Positions 50,590-62,000 of a stretch of DNA of 64,000 nt are shown here, piece after piece. The position numbers and the translations under genes were made by a program. Under the pieces are notes generated by a model. That model searched no databases and was not told where the DNA came from. It worked only from the letters and a program-made list of their open reading frames with translations. The first letter of the stretch is position 1. Every line of letters starts with the position of its first letter. This DNA is from Aliidiomarina sp. (GTDB lineage: Bacteria; Pseudomonadota; Gammaproteobacteria; Enterobacterales; Alteromonadaceae). The stretch lies in assembly GCF_022565475.1 (NCBI RefSeq), contig NZ_JAIUMR010000001.1:310001-374000 (forward strand), read 5' to 3'.

Positions 50590-50738
50590 GCCTAACCTCT
50601 TTTCGGCGGTGATATACGATGCTGAATAAACCAACTTATGATACTCTCTTCTCGAAAGTGCTGCCAGTGGATAAGTGCCCTTCAGCGCTGCTAAATCGAA
50701 TCACCTTAATCACTTTATATTCGGAGTATGTCTGCTTC

Positions 50739-52133
50739 ATGGCGTTTTCGCAGCCTTCCCTTCAGGTTACAGAGCTCAACTACCAAGACTGGCACGATAC
50801 GGTCGCTATTTTTACGCCTTTTGCTGCAGAACCATGGGCACTTTTGCTCGACTCAGCAGCAGCGAACCATCCCAATAGCCGCTATGACATGCTCTTGCGC
50901 CAGCCTTGTAAGACGTTTACGTGGCCAAATGCGCAAACACAACGCAACCCATTTCAGCAACTCCAAGACGAATTAACGCGCTCGCCCATTGCACCTTTAC
51001 CTGCGCCCTATCAAGATTTGCCATTTCAAGGCGGTCTCGTCGGTCTGTTTGGCTATGATCTTGGCCGCACGCTCGAAGTCTTACCGGAGCTTGCACAACA
51101 AGATATCGACCTACCCGATCTAGCCGTCGGCTTTTATCACCATGCACTGATCATTGATCATCAAGAAAAACGGACTTACGCGTTGCAACCAGCCGATTTT
51201 ACGGTTGCTGCGGATGAATTCTGGCAGTCCAATAGCAAGGCTAACAATAGCGCTTTTCAGTTGACCAGTGCGTGGCACAGTAATCTCAGCGCAACGGAAT
51301 ATCACCGACGTATCGACCAAATTCATGAGTACCTGCGAGCCGGTGATTGTTATCAAATTAACCTTGCGCAACGTTTTCAGGCAACCTTTCAGGGTGATCC
51401 ATGGCAGGCCTATATTGCGCTGCGAAATGCGAATCGTGCACCGTTTTCCGCTTGGTTGAACCTACCTCAAGGCTGTGTACTCAGCCTGTCGCCAGAACGT
51501 TTTTTACGCGTTGCCCCCGATGGTCATGTCGAAACTAAACCGATTAAAGGCACATTACCTCGCCTCAATGACCCGAATCGTGACGCTGAGCAAGTGCAAC
51601 GGCTGAAAGATTCGCGTAAAGATCAAGCTGAAAATTTGATGATTGTCGATCTCCTACGCAATGACTTAAGCCGCGTTTGCCAACCGGGCAGTGTCCAGGT
51701 TTCTTCACTCTTTGCTATCGAGAGTTTCAATGCCGTTCATCACTTGGTCAGTACCGTTGAAGGCCGGCTTCCTGCTGACGTACAACCACTTGCTTTGCTT
51801 GCCGCAGCTTTTCCGGGCGGCTCCATTACGGGCGCACCGAAAATTCGAGCAATGGAGATTATTGATAGTCTCGAGCCACATCGCCGGTCCGTTTATTGCG
51901 GCAGTATTGGCTACTTTAGCGTACATGGTCAGAGTGATACCAGCATCACCATTCGCACGTTATGCACCTATCAGGATTCCATATACTGCTGGGCTGGTGG
52001 CGGAATCGTTCATGATTCCGATGCAGCTTCCGAGTATCAGGAGACTTTCGACAAAGTGGCAAAGATTCTTCCTGTGCTGCAAACCTGCGGCGATGTAGTC
52101 AACACTGTCACGGTCGACGAAAGTAAGGGGTGA
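50739..52133 (+). CDS. pabB: Aminodeoxychorismate synthase component I
   Basis: 464 residues from ATG 50739 (E. coli 453); the longer frame from 50619 has an N-terminus unlike PabB. With PabA glutamine it turns chorismate to 4-amino-4-deoxychorismate for folate. Family blocks: DLPFQGGLVGLFGYDLGR, DCYQINLAQRF, the nucleophile lysine in ETKPIKGTLPR, AENLMIVDLLRNDL and FPGGSITGAPKIRAMEIID. A GGAG lies 13 bases before the start, somewhat far. It heads pabB-nudL-sdaA. Confidence 0.94.
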   Translation: MAFSQPSLQVTELNYQDWHDTVAIFTPFAAEPWALLLDSAAANHPNSRYDMLLRQPCKTFTWPNAQTQRNPFQQLQDELTRSPIAPLPAPYQDLPFQGGLVGLFGYDLGRTLEVLPELAQQDIDLPDLAVGFYHHALIIDHQEKRTYALQPADFTVAADEFWQSNSKANNSAFQLTSAWHSNLSATEYHRRIDQIHEYLRAGDCYQINLAQRFQATFQGDPWQAYIALRNANRAPFSAWLNLPQGCVLSLSPERFLRVAPDGHVETKPIKGTLPRLNDPNRDAEQVQRLKDSRKDQAENLMIVDLLRNDLSRVCQPGSVQVSSLFAIESFNAVHHLVSTVEGRLPADVQPLALLAAAFPGGSITGAPKIRAMEIIDSLEPHRRSVYCGSIGYFSVHGQSDTSITIRTLCTYQDSIYCWAGGGIVHDSDAASEYQETFDKVAKILPVLQTCGDVVNTVTVDESKG

Positions 52134-52135
52134 CA

Positions 52136-52732
52136 ATGAATCGAGCTGAGTTTTTACAAGCCTTTTCGTTTTCATGCACACCACAAGTTGCATGGCCAGA
52201 TTATCCGCTCAAGCCTTCAGCCGTTTTGGTCGCACTGCAGGAGTCCGCGCATGGACTTGAATTTGTTCTTACCCGTCGTCCAGGGCATATGCGCCAACAT
52301 GCGCACCAGATCTGTTTTGCTGGAGGCCGTCACGAATATGCTGATGAGTCGCTGTTAGCCACTGCACTGCGCGAAGCGGAAGAAGAATTAGGTATTGATC
52401 CAGCGATCGTTGACATCATTGGTGAACTGCCTTCACAACCGGTCTTATCGCGGTCGATGATTCATCCCTATGTCGGATTCATTCCACACGGGTTAAACTT
52501 TTACCCTGACCCAGGAGAAGTCGAAGAAATCGTTAAAATACCTGTACTGAGGTTATTGGATCACGAAACCTATTACGTTCAGCGCGTCAAACGCTTGCTC
52601 TACCACGAACTTGTCTTTATTCCTCACCAAGGTCAGTTGATTTGGGGAGCAACAGCAGCGATCATACGTCGCTTAGCTGACCAACTTTACCCTCATCGCT
52701 CCCAAATGGTTCGGAAGCTGCCTGATTTATAG
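52136..52732 (+). CDS. nudL: Nudix hydrolase, CoA pyrophosphatase type (NudL/YeaB)
   Basis: 198 residues. The Nudix box fits G-x5-E-x7-R-E-x2-E-E-x-G: GGRHEYADESLLATALREAE followed by EELGI. The upstream LTRRPGHMRQHAHQICFAGG is the UPF0035 signature of coenzyme A diphosphatases, which cleave CoA to phosphopantetheine and 3',5'-ADP. The ATG at 52136 follows AAGGGGTG within the end of pabB; the frame also has a GTG at 52130 overlapping the pabB stop. Coupled to pabB, as in E. coli. Confidence 0.9.
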   Translation: MNRAEFLQAFSFSCTPQVAWPDYPLKPSAVLVALQESAHGLEFVLTRRPGHMRQHAHQICFAGGRHEYADESLLATALREAEEELGIDPAIVDIIGELPSQPVLSRSMIHPYVGFIPHGLNFYPDPGEVEEIVKIPVLRLLDHETYYVQRVKRLLYHELVFIPHQGQLIWGATAAIIRRLADQLYPHRSQMVRKLPDL

Positions 52733-52768
52733 GCGCGCAATCAATCAAGATAGCCCGACCAGTTGACT

Positions 52769-52796
52769 TTGACTTGCACAAGTCAGAATTTATCAC
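52769..52796 (+). promoter_or_regulatory. sdaA promoter with an overlapping dyad
   Basis: TTGACT (52769-52774), 16-base spacer and TATCAC (52791-52796), 40 bases before the sdaA ATG. A dyad with 7-bp arms, TGACTTG-CA-CAAGTCA (52770-52785), overlaps the -35 and spacer, where a repressor would block transcription. A second TTGACT lies at 52763-52768. Confidence 0.5.
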
Positions 52797-52835
52797 CACA
52801 CTAACGCTCAACACAGTCCAAGGAGTGCAGTAAAA

Positions 52836-54209
52836 ATGATTAGCGTGTTTGACATCTATAAGGTCGGTATCGGCCCATCCAGTTCTCATACCGTTGGCCC
52901 TATGCGGGCGGCAAAAGAGTTTTTAGAACATGTCAAAGGCGAATTTGGATTGGCGCAAATTAGCAAAGTTGAAGTGGAGCTGTTTGGTTCTTTAGGCCAG
53001 ACCGGTAAAGGCCATGGAACAGGTAAGGCAGTTATTCTCGGACTTGCTGGTGAATCACCTGAGCACGTCGACACCCATAAAGTTGACGAATTTCTAGCGA
53101 CCGTTGAAAAAACACAAACACTGAAGCTGCTCGGTGAGCATGAAGTAGCATTCCCTTCTGCGGGCGCGATCACCTTTCATCGCCGCAAGACCATGCCGAA
53201 ACATGCAAACGCGATGGAGCTGCGCGTCTACAGCGACGATAAATTACTATTTAAAGACCTCTATTATTCAATTGGTGGTGGTTTTATCGTTCGCGATGCA
53301 GACTTCGATGAAAGCTTAGAAGAAGCCATTGAGCAGAGCTCAAAGCCAATTCCCTATCCTTTTGACAGTGCCAAAGAGTTATTAGCCCAATGTAAAGAGC
53401 ACGGCATGCGTATCAGCACGCTGATGCTCAACAATGAGTTGGTTTTTCGAAATAAATCAGAGATTTGCAAAGGCTTAATGCACATTTGGAATACCATGGA
53501 TGCGTGCATTACCAATGGTATCCATACCGAGGGTATTTTACCGGGCGGTCTTAAAGTTCGCCGTCGTGCCCCCGACCTTTATCAACGGCTGAAAACCGAG
53601 AAGTCGTCCGATCCCATGCAGGTTATGGATTGGGTAAGTCTTTTTGCTTTAGCCGTGAATGAAGAAAATGCGGCCGGCGGACGCGTAGTCACAGCCCCAA
53701 CCAACGGCGCAGCGGGCATAATCCCGGCAGTTATGAAGTATGCCGATAAGTTTATTCAACCCCTCGATGAAGACGCTGTGACGCGTTTCTTATTAACGTC
53801 AGCGGCAATTGGTATTTTGTACAAGAAAAATGCTTCGATATCCGGTGCTGAAGTTGGCTGTCAGGGTGAAGTTGGCGTGGCCTGCTCGATGGCTGCGGGC
53901 GCACTAGCTGAATTGATGGGCGGAGATATCGGTCAAGTCGAGAATGCTGCAGAAATCGGTATGGAGCACAACCTGGGTTTAACCTGCGACCCTGTCGGTG
54001 GCTTAGTGCAAGTGCCCTGCATTGAACGTAACGCCATGGGTGCCGTCAAAGCCATCAATGCCGCTCGCTTAGCCCTACGCGGCAGTGGCGAACACAAAGT
54101 CTCGTTAGACAAAGTGATCAAGACAATGTGGGATACGGGTAACGACATGAAGAGCAAGTACAAAGAAACTGCTCGCGGTGGTTTGGCGGTCAATATTATC
54201 GAGTGTTAA
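52836..54209 (+). CDS. sdaA: L-serine dehydratase (iron-sulfur)
   Basis: 457 residues (E. coli 454). Deaminates serine to pyruvate using a [4Fe-4S] cluster. Blocks: [20 protein letters not shown] at the N-terminus, [31 protein letters not shown] and [17 protein letters not shown]; cluster cysteines are likely in [16 protein letters not shown] and [16 protein letters not shown] lies 10 bases before ATG. Third gene of the pabB-nudL-sdaA order; with its own promoter-like sequence upstream it may be expressed apart. Fits an organism feeding on amino acids. Confidence 0.96.
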   Translation: MISVFDIYKVGIGPSSSHTVGPMRAAKEFLEHVKGEFGLAQISKVEVELFGSLGQTGKGHGTGKAVILGLAGESPEHVDTHKVDEFLATVEKTQTLKLLGEHEVAFPSAGAITFHRRKTMPKHANAMELRVYSDDKLLFKDLYYSIGGGFIVRDADFDESLEEAIEQSSKPIPYPFDSAKELLAQCKEHGMRISTLMLNNELVFRNKSEICKGLMHIWNTMDACITNGIHTEGILPGGLKVRRRAPDLYQRLKTEKSSDPMQVMDWVSLFALAVNEENAAGGRVVTAPTNGAAGIIPAVMKYADKFIQPLDEDAVTRFLLTSAAIGILYKKNASISGAEVGCQGEVGVACSMAAGALAELMGGDIGQVENAAEIGMEHNLGLTCDPVGGLVQVPCIERNAMGAVKAINAARLALRGSGEHKVSLDKVIKTMWDTGNDMKSKYKETARGGLAVNIIEC

Positions 54210-54232
54210 CCAGCGCAACATAACCGAGAATG

Positions 54233-54265
54233 AGCCGCAGCTGAATTGCTTCACTGCGGCTTTTT
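54233..54265 (+). terminator. Terminator of sdaA
   Basis: Stem AGCCGCAG/CTGCGGCT with inner TGAA/TTCA pairing, followed by five T; between converging sdaA and cysB. Confidence 0.85.
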
Positions 54266-54277
54266 ACTACGCTCTAA

Positions 54278-55276
<999 letters not shown>

Positions 55277-55373
55277 TTATATTCTTTAATCGACTAAGAT
55301 TGTCAGTATCTATATCAACTGTCAAACAAAACGTCTGCGAATAGAGCTAAAGTTCAAACCAGAGGAGTGATCG

Positions 55374-55706
55374 ATGTCATTGCGAGATCAGCTATCGAGT
55401 TTAGTTTACAGCACCGAAACGGGTAGAGTGAATCCTGAAAAGGAAGTTGTAGAGCCTCCTAAGGGCGACGGTATTGTGCGCATTCATCGCGAAACCAAAG
55501 GTCGAAAAGGTAAAGGCGTCACGCTCATCAAAGGCTTGGAACTTTCACTGGAAGACATGAAGACACTGGCGAAACAACTGAAACAACGCTGTGGTGTTGG
55601 CGGAAGCGTAAAAGACTTCGTCATTGAAATCCAAGGTGATCAACGCGAAGCCTGTAAAAAGTTTCTAGAAGAAGCCGGTTACCGGGTTAAGTTAGCGGGA
55701 GGTTAA
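55374..55706 (+). CDS. yciH: SUI1/eIF1-like translation factor YciH
   Basis: 110 residues. SUI1 fold: VRIHRETKGRKGKGVTLIKG, LKQRCGVGGSVKDFVIEIQG and the DQREACKKFLEEAGY helix. The basic loop RETKGRKGKG is the ribosome-facing part in eIF1. Bacterial YciH is thought to affect start selection or translation under stress, not settled. GAGGAG precedes the ATG. Its last 4 bases overlap the convergent phosphatase gene. Confidence 0.95.
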   Translation: MSLRDQLSSLVYSTETGRVNPEKEVVEPPKGDGIVRIHRETKGRKGKGVTLIKGLELSLEDMKTLAKQLKQRCGVGGSVKDFVIEIQGDQREACKKFLEEAGYRVKLAGG

Positions 55707-57343
55707 AAAGACCGTTGCCGTTCTTGCTGCAATGGGTAGGCGAACTCGATTCGACGGCCGCCTTTTGACCATTGAACCTGATTCGTTAGTTCGCGAATAA
55801 GCATCAATCCTCGACCGGATACGTGCTGCATCGATTGTGCTTTCAGTTCTTCAAAATCAAAGCCGTCGCCATCATCTTCAACCGCAACTCGCATTTTGTT
55901 TTCTGCGGGTCGATAATCAAGTTCTATTAAAATTAATCCACGACGCAATCGGCTTAAGCGATAAGTACGTTCTCGATAATACCGTTCGAAACCATTTTCT
56001 TGCTGCTTTAATTTAGACGACAGTTTTAGAATGCCGTATTCCAAAGCATTATTGTAAGCTTCGGTAATCACGGTATAAAGGCCCGCTTTAAATTCTTCAA
56101 AGCCGCGTAATTGGCCGATACCTGTCAGCAGCTCCTCGACCGGATCCATCCGCCGCATCACATCCGAGGTTAACCGCAAGTTAATTTGAAATGGCAATGG
56201 GGTTAACTTCTGCGAACGCGTCGAAGGGTTTAGCCCAGTTGGCACACACAGCAACTTAACCAATGACATATCGTCATTCGCACCACGGACTTCCCGCTCC
56301 GCTAATAATGCATCCTCTAATGCATGGATGTCCCAATTCACGTCTCTGCCAAGTTGCTGAAAGCCTTGATACCCTAATGGACGATTATGTTGGACACCCA
56401 ACTCAATTACGCCATCGGTATACAGAATGAGTCGCGCACCTTCGGCGACATAGGTAAAGGTTAACGCTGAATCAAACTCATCGGCACTCAAAACACCAAG
56501 AGGAAGATGTTGTGGCGTTAGCTCTTCGCTGACGTTACCGCTCTCATCGACAATAAACGCAGGAGGCATGCCCCCGCTCCACCAGGTCAAATGCCTGCCC
56601 GATGCGGAGAGTTCAACCACCGTCGCACAAAAAAACAAACTCGTGGGTAATAATTTATTCAGTTGCTGATTGACTTCATAAACGATTTTACTGACCGGCG
56701 CGCCGCGCTTTGCCATCGCAAAAAATGTTTGTGCGGTCGGTAAGGTGCCAATTGCAGCTGGTAAACCATGCCCGGTAAAATCGCCTAAAAGTAAATAAAT
56801 GCTACCTAAAGGACCGCGTGCAAATAAATACAAGTCACCATTGAACGTGGTAAACGGCAAGAGAATCGTGTCAATGTGCGGGTAATTTTGAAGATTTCTG
56901 CTCAACGCATTGGCAAAAATATTCTCAACGATACGGTGTTCTTGCGCTGCTTTTTCTTTTGCCTTCACTTGCTGTTGGTCATTTTCAAGCAAGTTTAAAA
57001 GGTTACTTAACTTGTGATTAAGTACGATACGATGAAATGGGACGGTCAGTAATGCGGCTGGACTCATAGCCTCAGCTTGGAGAACACCATGCTCGTCAGT
57101 AACATCAACAACCACTAAGAGAACTCGGGTATCGCTCCCTTTCAGTGCTCTTAAAAGTTCCGCTCGTTCATGCTTGGAGGTTGCAACAAGAGCAACACAA
57201 GCGAATGTGATTGCTGGGTTTTGCAATGCCGAAACGAACGTTGACAGCGTGTTGCTGGTCTGCGATTCGACGCCCAAATCCTGCAAAGACTGACTCAATT
57301 CAGCGGTTAATTTGCAGTCTTTACAAAAAATAATGGCTGCCAT
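55703..57343 (-). CDS. SpoIIE-type serine phosphatase with degenerate receiver and C-terminal anti-sigma kinase domain
   Basis: 546 residues in three parts. The N-terminal about 120 residues look receiver-like, but the beta-3 strand reads TFACVALVATSK with no phosphoacceptor aspartate. The PP2C/SpoIIE domain (about 150-380) has metal aspartates in LLGDFTGHGLPAA, ILYTDGVIEL and GANDDMSLV. The C-terminal HATPase_c domain (about 400-540) has an N-box in ITEAYNNALEYG and G-boxes in VEDDGDGFDF and SGRGLMLIREL. This is the layout of HsbR of Pseudomonas and CrsR of Shewanella, which switch a STAS partner by phosphorylation. The STAS gene lies 5 bases upstream. The lost aspartate suggests that histidine-phosphotransfer control does not apply. 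Confidence 0.88.
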   Translation of the reverse strand: MAAIIFCKDCKLTAELSQSLQDLGVESQTSNTLSTFVSALQNPAITFACVALVATSKHERAELLRALKGSDTRVLLVVVDVTDEHGVLQAEAMSPAALLTVPFHRIVLNHKLSNLLNLLENDQQQVKAKEKAAQEHRIVENIFANALSRNLQNYPHIDTILLPFTTFNGDLYLFARGPLGSIYLLLGDFTGHGLPAAIGTLPTAQTFFAMAKRGAPVSKIVYEVNQQLNKLLPTSLFFCATVVELSASGRHLTWWSGGMPPAFIVDESGNVSEELTPQHLPLGVLSADEFDSALTFTYVAEGARLILYTDGVIELGVQHNRPLGYQGFQQLGRDVNWDIHALEDALLAEREVRGANDDMSLVKLLCVPTGLNPSTRSQKLTPLPFQINLRLTSDVMRRMDPVEELLTGIGQLRGFEEFKAGLYTVITEAYNNALEYGILKLSSKLKQQENGFERYYRERTYRLSRLRRGLILIELDYRPAENKMRVAVEDDGDGFDFEELKAQSMQHVSGRGLMLIRELTNQVQWSKGGRRIEFAYPLQQERQRSF

Positions 57344-57348
57344 GGCGA

Positions 57349-57654
57349 CTAATCAATCACAAACAGTTTATCGAAGCGCGATATATCAAAAACTTTACGT
57401 ACGTTTGGTCTGCAATTGACCAAGTGAAAACGACGTTGCTCTGGCATCAACGATTTACGCATGTTGAGTAACATGCCCAAACCTGAACTATCGATGTGGT
57501 CGGTTGCCCGAAAGTCAATAATTACCTGACGTACACTCGGTGCCATTCCTTCGTAGGCATTGCGGAATTCTTGTACCCGTGAAAAATCAAAATGACCCGA
57601 GATATAGATAATAAACTGCTTACCGTCATTGGCATACTCGGTTACGAGTGACAT
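57349..57654 (-). CDS. STAS-domain anti-sigma factor antagonist, HsbA/CrsA-like
   Basis: 101 residues, a single STAS domain. The phosphorylatable serine region is DHIDSSGLGML (S56/S57), the site that anti-sigma kinases modify. It is cotranscribed with the phosphatase/kinase downstream (5-base gap), which presumably both phosphorylates and dephosphorylates it. Targets of such switches include sigma factors for flagella or stress and diguanylate cyclases; none is encoded nearby. Confidence 0.9.
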   Translation of the reverse strand: MSLVTEYANDGKQFIIYISGHFDFSRVQEFRNAYEGMAPSVRQVIIDFRATDHIDSSGLGMLLNMRKSLMPEQRRFHLVNCRPNVRKVFDISRFDKLFVID

Positions 57655-57749
57655 ATAAATTACTCCCTGTGCACATGCATGTTTCCCCTAGAATAAGCAG
57701 CAATGATTCAATATACAATGCATACTGCGTGATTCGTCGGCACGAATAA

Positions 57750-57774
57750 AAATCCCCAGCAACGCCGGGGATTT
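57750..57774 (-). terminator. Terminator of the amidohydrolase operon
   Basis: Stem AAATCCCC/GGGGATTT with loop AGCAACGCC; on the minus strand a T-rich tail follows. About 25 bases past the stop of the leftward amidohydrolase gene. Confidence 0.85.
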
Positions 57775-57799
57775 CCCTTAGAACATCAGTGCAATTTTA

Positions 57800-59089
57800 T
57801 TATTCAACGATGCGTTCTTGATACTTTTGGTACAGTTGCCAGTGTCGGTTACTCAAGTCAATTGCGCGACCGTCAATAAACATGTGTTGAATGTCTTGAC
57901 CAAGATGATCGAGAACATCGCCACTTGAAACAATGAATGTCGCTTGTTTTCCAGCTTCAATACTGCCCAGTCGGTCCGCAACACCTAGAATCTGGGCTGG
58001 TCCATAAGTGATCGCTGCGATTGCTTGATCATAATCGAGTCCATAAGCAACTGCATTACCGGCGGCAAACGCGAGATTTCGAACATCCCAAAAGCCTGGG
58101 TAAGCAATTGCAAAATTAACCCCTGCGTCAGCGAGTAATTTTGGTGTGCTAAACGCGCTATCATAGGCTTCATCAACCCGCGACGGCAAGCCGTAAGCGG
58201 CACCGAATACCACTGAAACATCCGCTGCGGCAAGCTCGTCAGCCATCATCCACGCATCGCGACCGCCCATAATGACCAGCTCAAAACCATACGCTTCGTT
58301 GAACGCCAAGATTTGCTCAATCTGACGGCGATCATCAGCATGCACAAACAGCTTCTGTTCACCTTTAAACAACGACCGCATAGCTTCCCAACGCTGGTCG
58401 ACACGCGTTTGAGCGCCACTTTCGCGAGCTTCGTGATAGACCTTCGCTGTAGCAAACAACTGTTGTAGTTGTTCGCGCTGCTCTTGTTGGGTATTGCGCT
58501 GCTGTTCTGGCGTTCGCCGCTCCCACGGCGACGTATTTAAGCCAGTCCGAGGCCAAGTAACATGCATGCCATTAGGACTCGCTTCAATACCATCACGCCA
58601 ATTCCAGCTATCTAATTTCATCAAGCTTGATTGACCACGCACCAGAGGCCCTTGCGGAACAACTTGTGCGTGCGTCACACCGTTATAGCGAATCGTCGGG
58701 ATAATTTCCGAGTCCGCATTGAAGGCATGATGCGCCATCACTTCCGGCGTGAAATTACCCACTTCATTGGTATCAACCGTTGCCCGAATTGCCGGAATTT
58801 CAATAATCCCCAAAGTCGTATCTAACGCTATAATTCCCGGATAAACATGTTGTCCTTGAATATCGATAACGGTCGTACCTTCCGGAATCTGTAAGTTTTC
58901 ACCGACAGCAACAATTTTACCGTCGACAAACAGTAAGTCTGCGCTGTCTAAACGACCTTGCGTCACCGTATGGATGGTTCCGCCTTGCAACAGAATTGGG
59001 CCACTTTGAGGTGCGCCTGGGACAAGGTTGTGCGCGTGTGCAGCCGATGCGACCAAACCAAGGCCAATTAAAAGTGCTTTAAGTTTCAT
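57800..59089 (-). CDS. Amidohydrolase-family protein, exported, metal site degenerate
   Basis: 429 residues with a signal peptide (1 to about 19, ending AHAH). Composite-domain N-terminus GTIHTVTQGRLDSADLLFVD and a C-terminal LGSIEAGKQATFIVSSGDVL match imidazolonepropionase-like amidohydrolases. The first metal site, normally H-x-H after the strand, here reads YPGIIALDTTLG with no histidine, and later histidine ligands are hard to find. It may be a non-catalytic partner. Its ATG overlaps the stop of the upstream amidohydrolase gene by one base (TAATG). Confidence 0.82.
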   Translation of the reverse strand: MKLKALLIGLGLVASAAHAHNLVPGAPQSGPILLQGGTIHTVTQGRLDSADLLFVDGKIVAVGENLQIPEGTTVIDIQGQHVYPGIIALDTTLGIIEIPAIRATVDTNEVGNFTPEVMAHHAFNADSEIIPTIRYNGVTHAQVVPQGPLVRGQSSLMKLDSWNWRDGIEASPNGMHVTWPRTGLNTSPWERRTPEQQRNTQQEQREQLQQLFATAKVYHEARESGAQTRVDQRWEAMRSLFKGEQKLFVHADDRRQIEQILAFNEAYGFELVIMGGRDAWMMADELAAADVSVVFGAAYGLPSRVDEAYDSAFSTPKLLADAGVNFAIAYPGFWDVRNLAFAAGNAVAYGLDYDQAIAAITYGPAQILGVADRLGSIEAGKQATFIVSSGDVLDHLGQDIQHMFIDGRAIDLSNRHWQLYQKYQERIVE

Positions 59090-62000
59090 TAGTGCGCTCC
59101 TCCAAATCCATGATGGCTGTGGCCATGAGCATGTTCTGCACTATACCACTGGTTCCAAACGTCAAACTGATCTTCACAGTGCCACGTTGGCTGCTCTTCA
59201 CGGAAGCCGTTACGATGACCTTGTTGCGCCTCTTCACCCGCACCAAGTACTTTCTGAATAAGGGCAGTACGCTCCGCGGCAACACGTTCACGCATGGCCA
59301 AATCATCTTGTCGATCAAAGTATTTGCGACCTTCAATCCAAGTTTGTTGCACTTGTGCGTAGGCCGACAAAGGGTGATGGTTCCAGAACACTAAGTCGGC
59401 ATGCTTTCCGACCGTAATGCTGCCGACATAATCTGCAATTTCAAGCTGCTCCGCAGGATGCAAAGTGATCATTTTCAATGCATCGTTTTCACTCATTCCG
59501 CAATAACGGACTGACTTAGCGGCTTCCGTATTCAAGCGACGCTGCAAGTCATTGCTGTCTGAGTTAATGCTGGTATGCACGCCCTGCTCCATCATTAAAC
59601 ATGCATTTTGTGGAATTGCATCAAATGCTTCAATTTTGAACGCCCACCAATCAGCAAACGATGACGCCCGTGCGCCATGTTCGGCAATCTCTTTAGCCAC
59701 TTTATAGCCTTCGAGAATGTGCGTGAAGGTATGAATTCGGAAGCCCTGTTGCTCAACCACATCCATCAGTGCCAGTACTTCCGAAGCCACATAAGAGTGG
59801 ACATGAGTATGACGTTCGCTCTTCAGGATTTGCAGCAAAGTTTCCATCCGATAATCACGGCGTGGCGGTGCCATTCTGCGCTTCTCCGCACGACTCATGC
59901 GCTCGTAAGCCTGATGCTCAGCTTCATATTCACGCGCTTGTTGGAATGCGTCTTGAATCAGCTTGGCAACACCCATGCGTGTTTGCGGATAACGAACCGT
60001 GTAGAGTTCACCCCAGTTACTTTGCTTGACGTTTTCACCAAGCGCCATTTTGATCGTTGGTGGTGTCTCTTTAAACTTCAGGCCTTCAGCATTCGCACCC
60101 CAGCGCAGCTTAATCGCTTGGCCTTGGCCACCGATCGGGTTTGCCGAGCCGTGCAAAAGATGGGCGATGGTTGTCCCACCCGCGAGTGAACGGTAGATGT
60201 GAATATCATCGGGATTAACGACATCGCCAATCCGCACTTCCGCGGTAATTGCTTCGGTGCCCTCGTTGACGCCTTGGGAGATTGCGATATGCGAGTGTTC
60301 ATCAATAATACCCGGCGTAATATGCATACCCGACGCATCAATCACTTCGTATCCACGTGGTGTTGACAGGTTTTCACCAATCCGGTGGATTAAGCCGTTG
60401 CGGACGATAATATCTGTGTTCTCAAGTACGCCTTGGTCATCTGCGGTCCACACCGTCGCATTACGAATATGTAGGTTCTTTTGCTCCGGCAACGCATCAC
60501 GACCGAAGGCCACATTGGGGTATGTCAAATCACTAATATAGGACACTGCTTGACGATCATTAGCCGTACTTGGTGCGCTGCTTGATTCGTTGTCGTCATT
60601 CGCCAAAGCCGTGATCGTGACAACCTCGCCTGCGGCTGTTTGTACGGTGCCACTTAACTGCCCCTGAGACTGATGCTTGAAGCTAAAGCGATAAACCCCT
60701 TGATGACCAAACTCTTCGAGGTTAACAGCAAAACGTAATTGTTCGTCGTCTTGACGAGCATTGCTTGCACGTACCTTTTTATCATCTGCACTCAACTCGA
60801 CTTGTAGGCGATTACTCGCCGTCACTTTCACTGAGAAGGCAGCCTCACCTTGTGCTGGGGCAAATCCACTCACTGTCCAGTTACCGTTAAAGTCAACGGG
60901 ATGCATCGGCTTAAAGCTATTCTCATGACCTTGCGTCCAGACCGAAACAATCTCACCGTCCGCGAACAGGTCGCCTCGACTGATCACGAGATCCGCACGG
61001 TAGCCGGCTGCCAGCTTTCCACTTTGCTCTGCAACGCCTGCGATTTCAGCAGCTTGCGTCGTTAGCGCCGCAAGCGCGCGATCTTTTGATAAACCGTGCT
61101 GTACCGCCTTACGAACATTTGGCCAGAAATCTTGGGGCTTCTCTAAACCATTCATCGTGAATGCAAACCGAACATTGGCGTTGGCCAAGGCCGCTGGATT
61201 TCCCGGCGCGCGCTCCCAATGGCGTAAATTCGCCAACGACACATCCAGCTCTGCAAACTGATCACTTAACTCAGGCGCAGCCGGAAATGACATCGGTAAA
61301 ATCAGCGCTGCTCCAGTCGCCTTCACGTCATCGAGACGGGCATATTCGAAACCTGAACCGACGTAAGTCACTGGGATTTCAAATTGGCTAAAGACTTGAT
61401 GCGCGCGCAGCAAGTTTTGTTCGTTGGTGGTGTGGAAAACCATACCGCTGCGCTGCAGGTTCTGAAGTGCCGCAAGTGCCGCATTAAACTCGACCTGTCC
61501 ATTGCTCGCTTGCTTGCCCGCTGCGTCTTGATACCAAGACGCATCCGCTAAGGTTTGCCGAATTAAGGCAATACTGCCCATCAATGACTGCGGGTACTGT
61601 TGCGGCGAACTACCTTTATCAAACGAACCAAAATGTTGTGTGCGGGTTTGGTAAACCGCGGTATTTGGTAATGTATCGGCGAGCGAGACTGTTGTCGCGC
61701 GGCCACGGAAAATACCATCCAAACGAGCACTTTGTACGGTCGTGAAACCTTGCTGCAAATAGTTGCGGGCCTGACTCGAGTCCGGCTTGAATGTATCGAC
61801 CCAATTTTTCTCAGCATGAATCGCAGCATTTGAAGCGTTGCCACCTTCACGTTGATTACTGTAGACCGGAGCAGATGACCGACCACGGTTCGTCGCTCGA
61901 CCTGGCTGTTCAACACCATAATTGCTGTACGGGTCGATAAAACCCGGGTAAATCGTGTAGCCCGACGCATCAATTACGCGAGCACCTGAGGGAGCACGGT

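Noticed and set aside
59677-60189. 170-codon + strand frame antisense to the double amidohydrolase gene
   Set aside because: No ribosome site, no family similarity; the sense gene is well supported.
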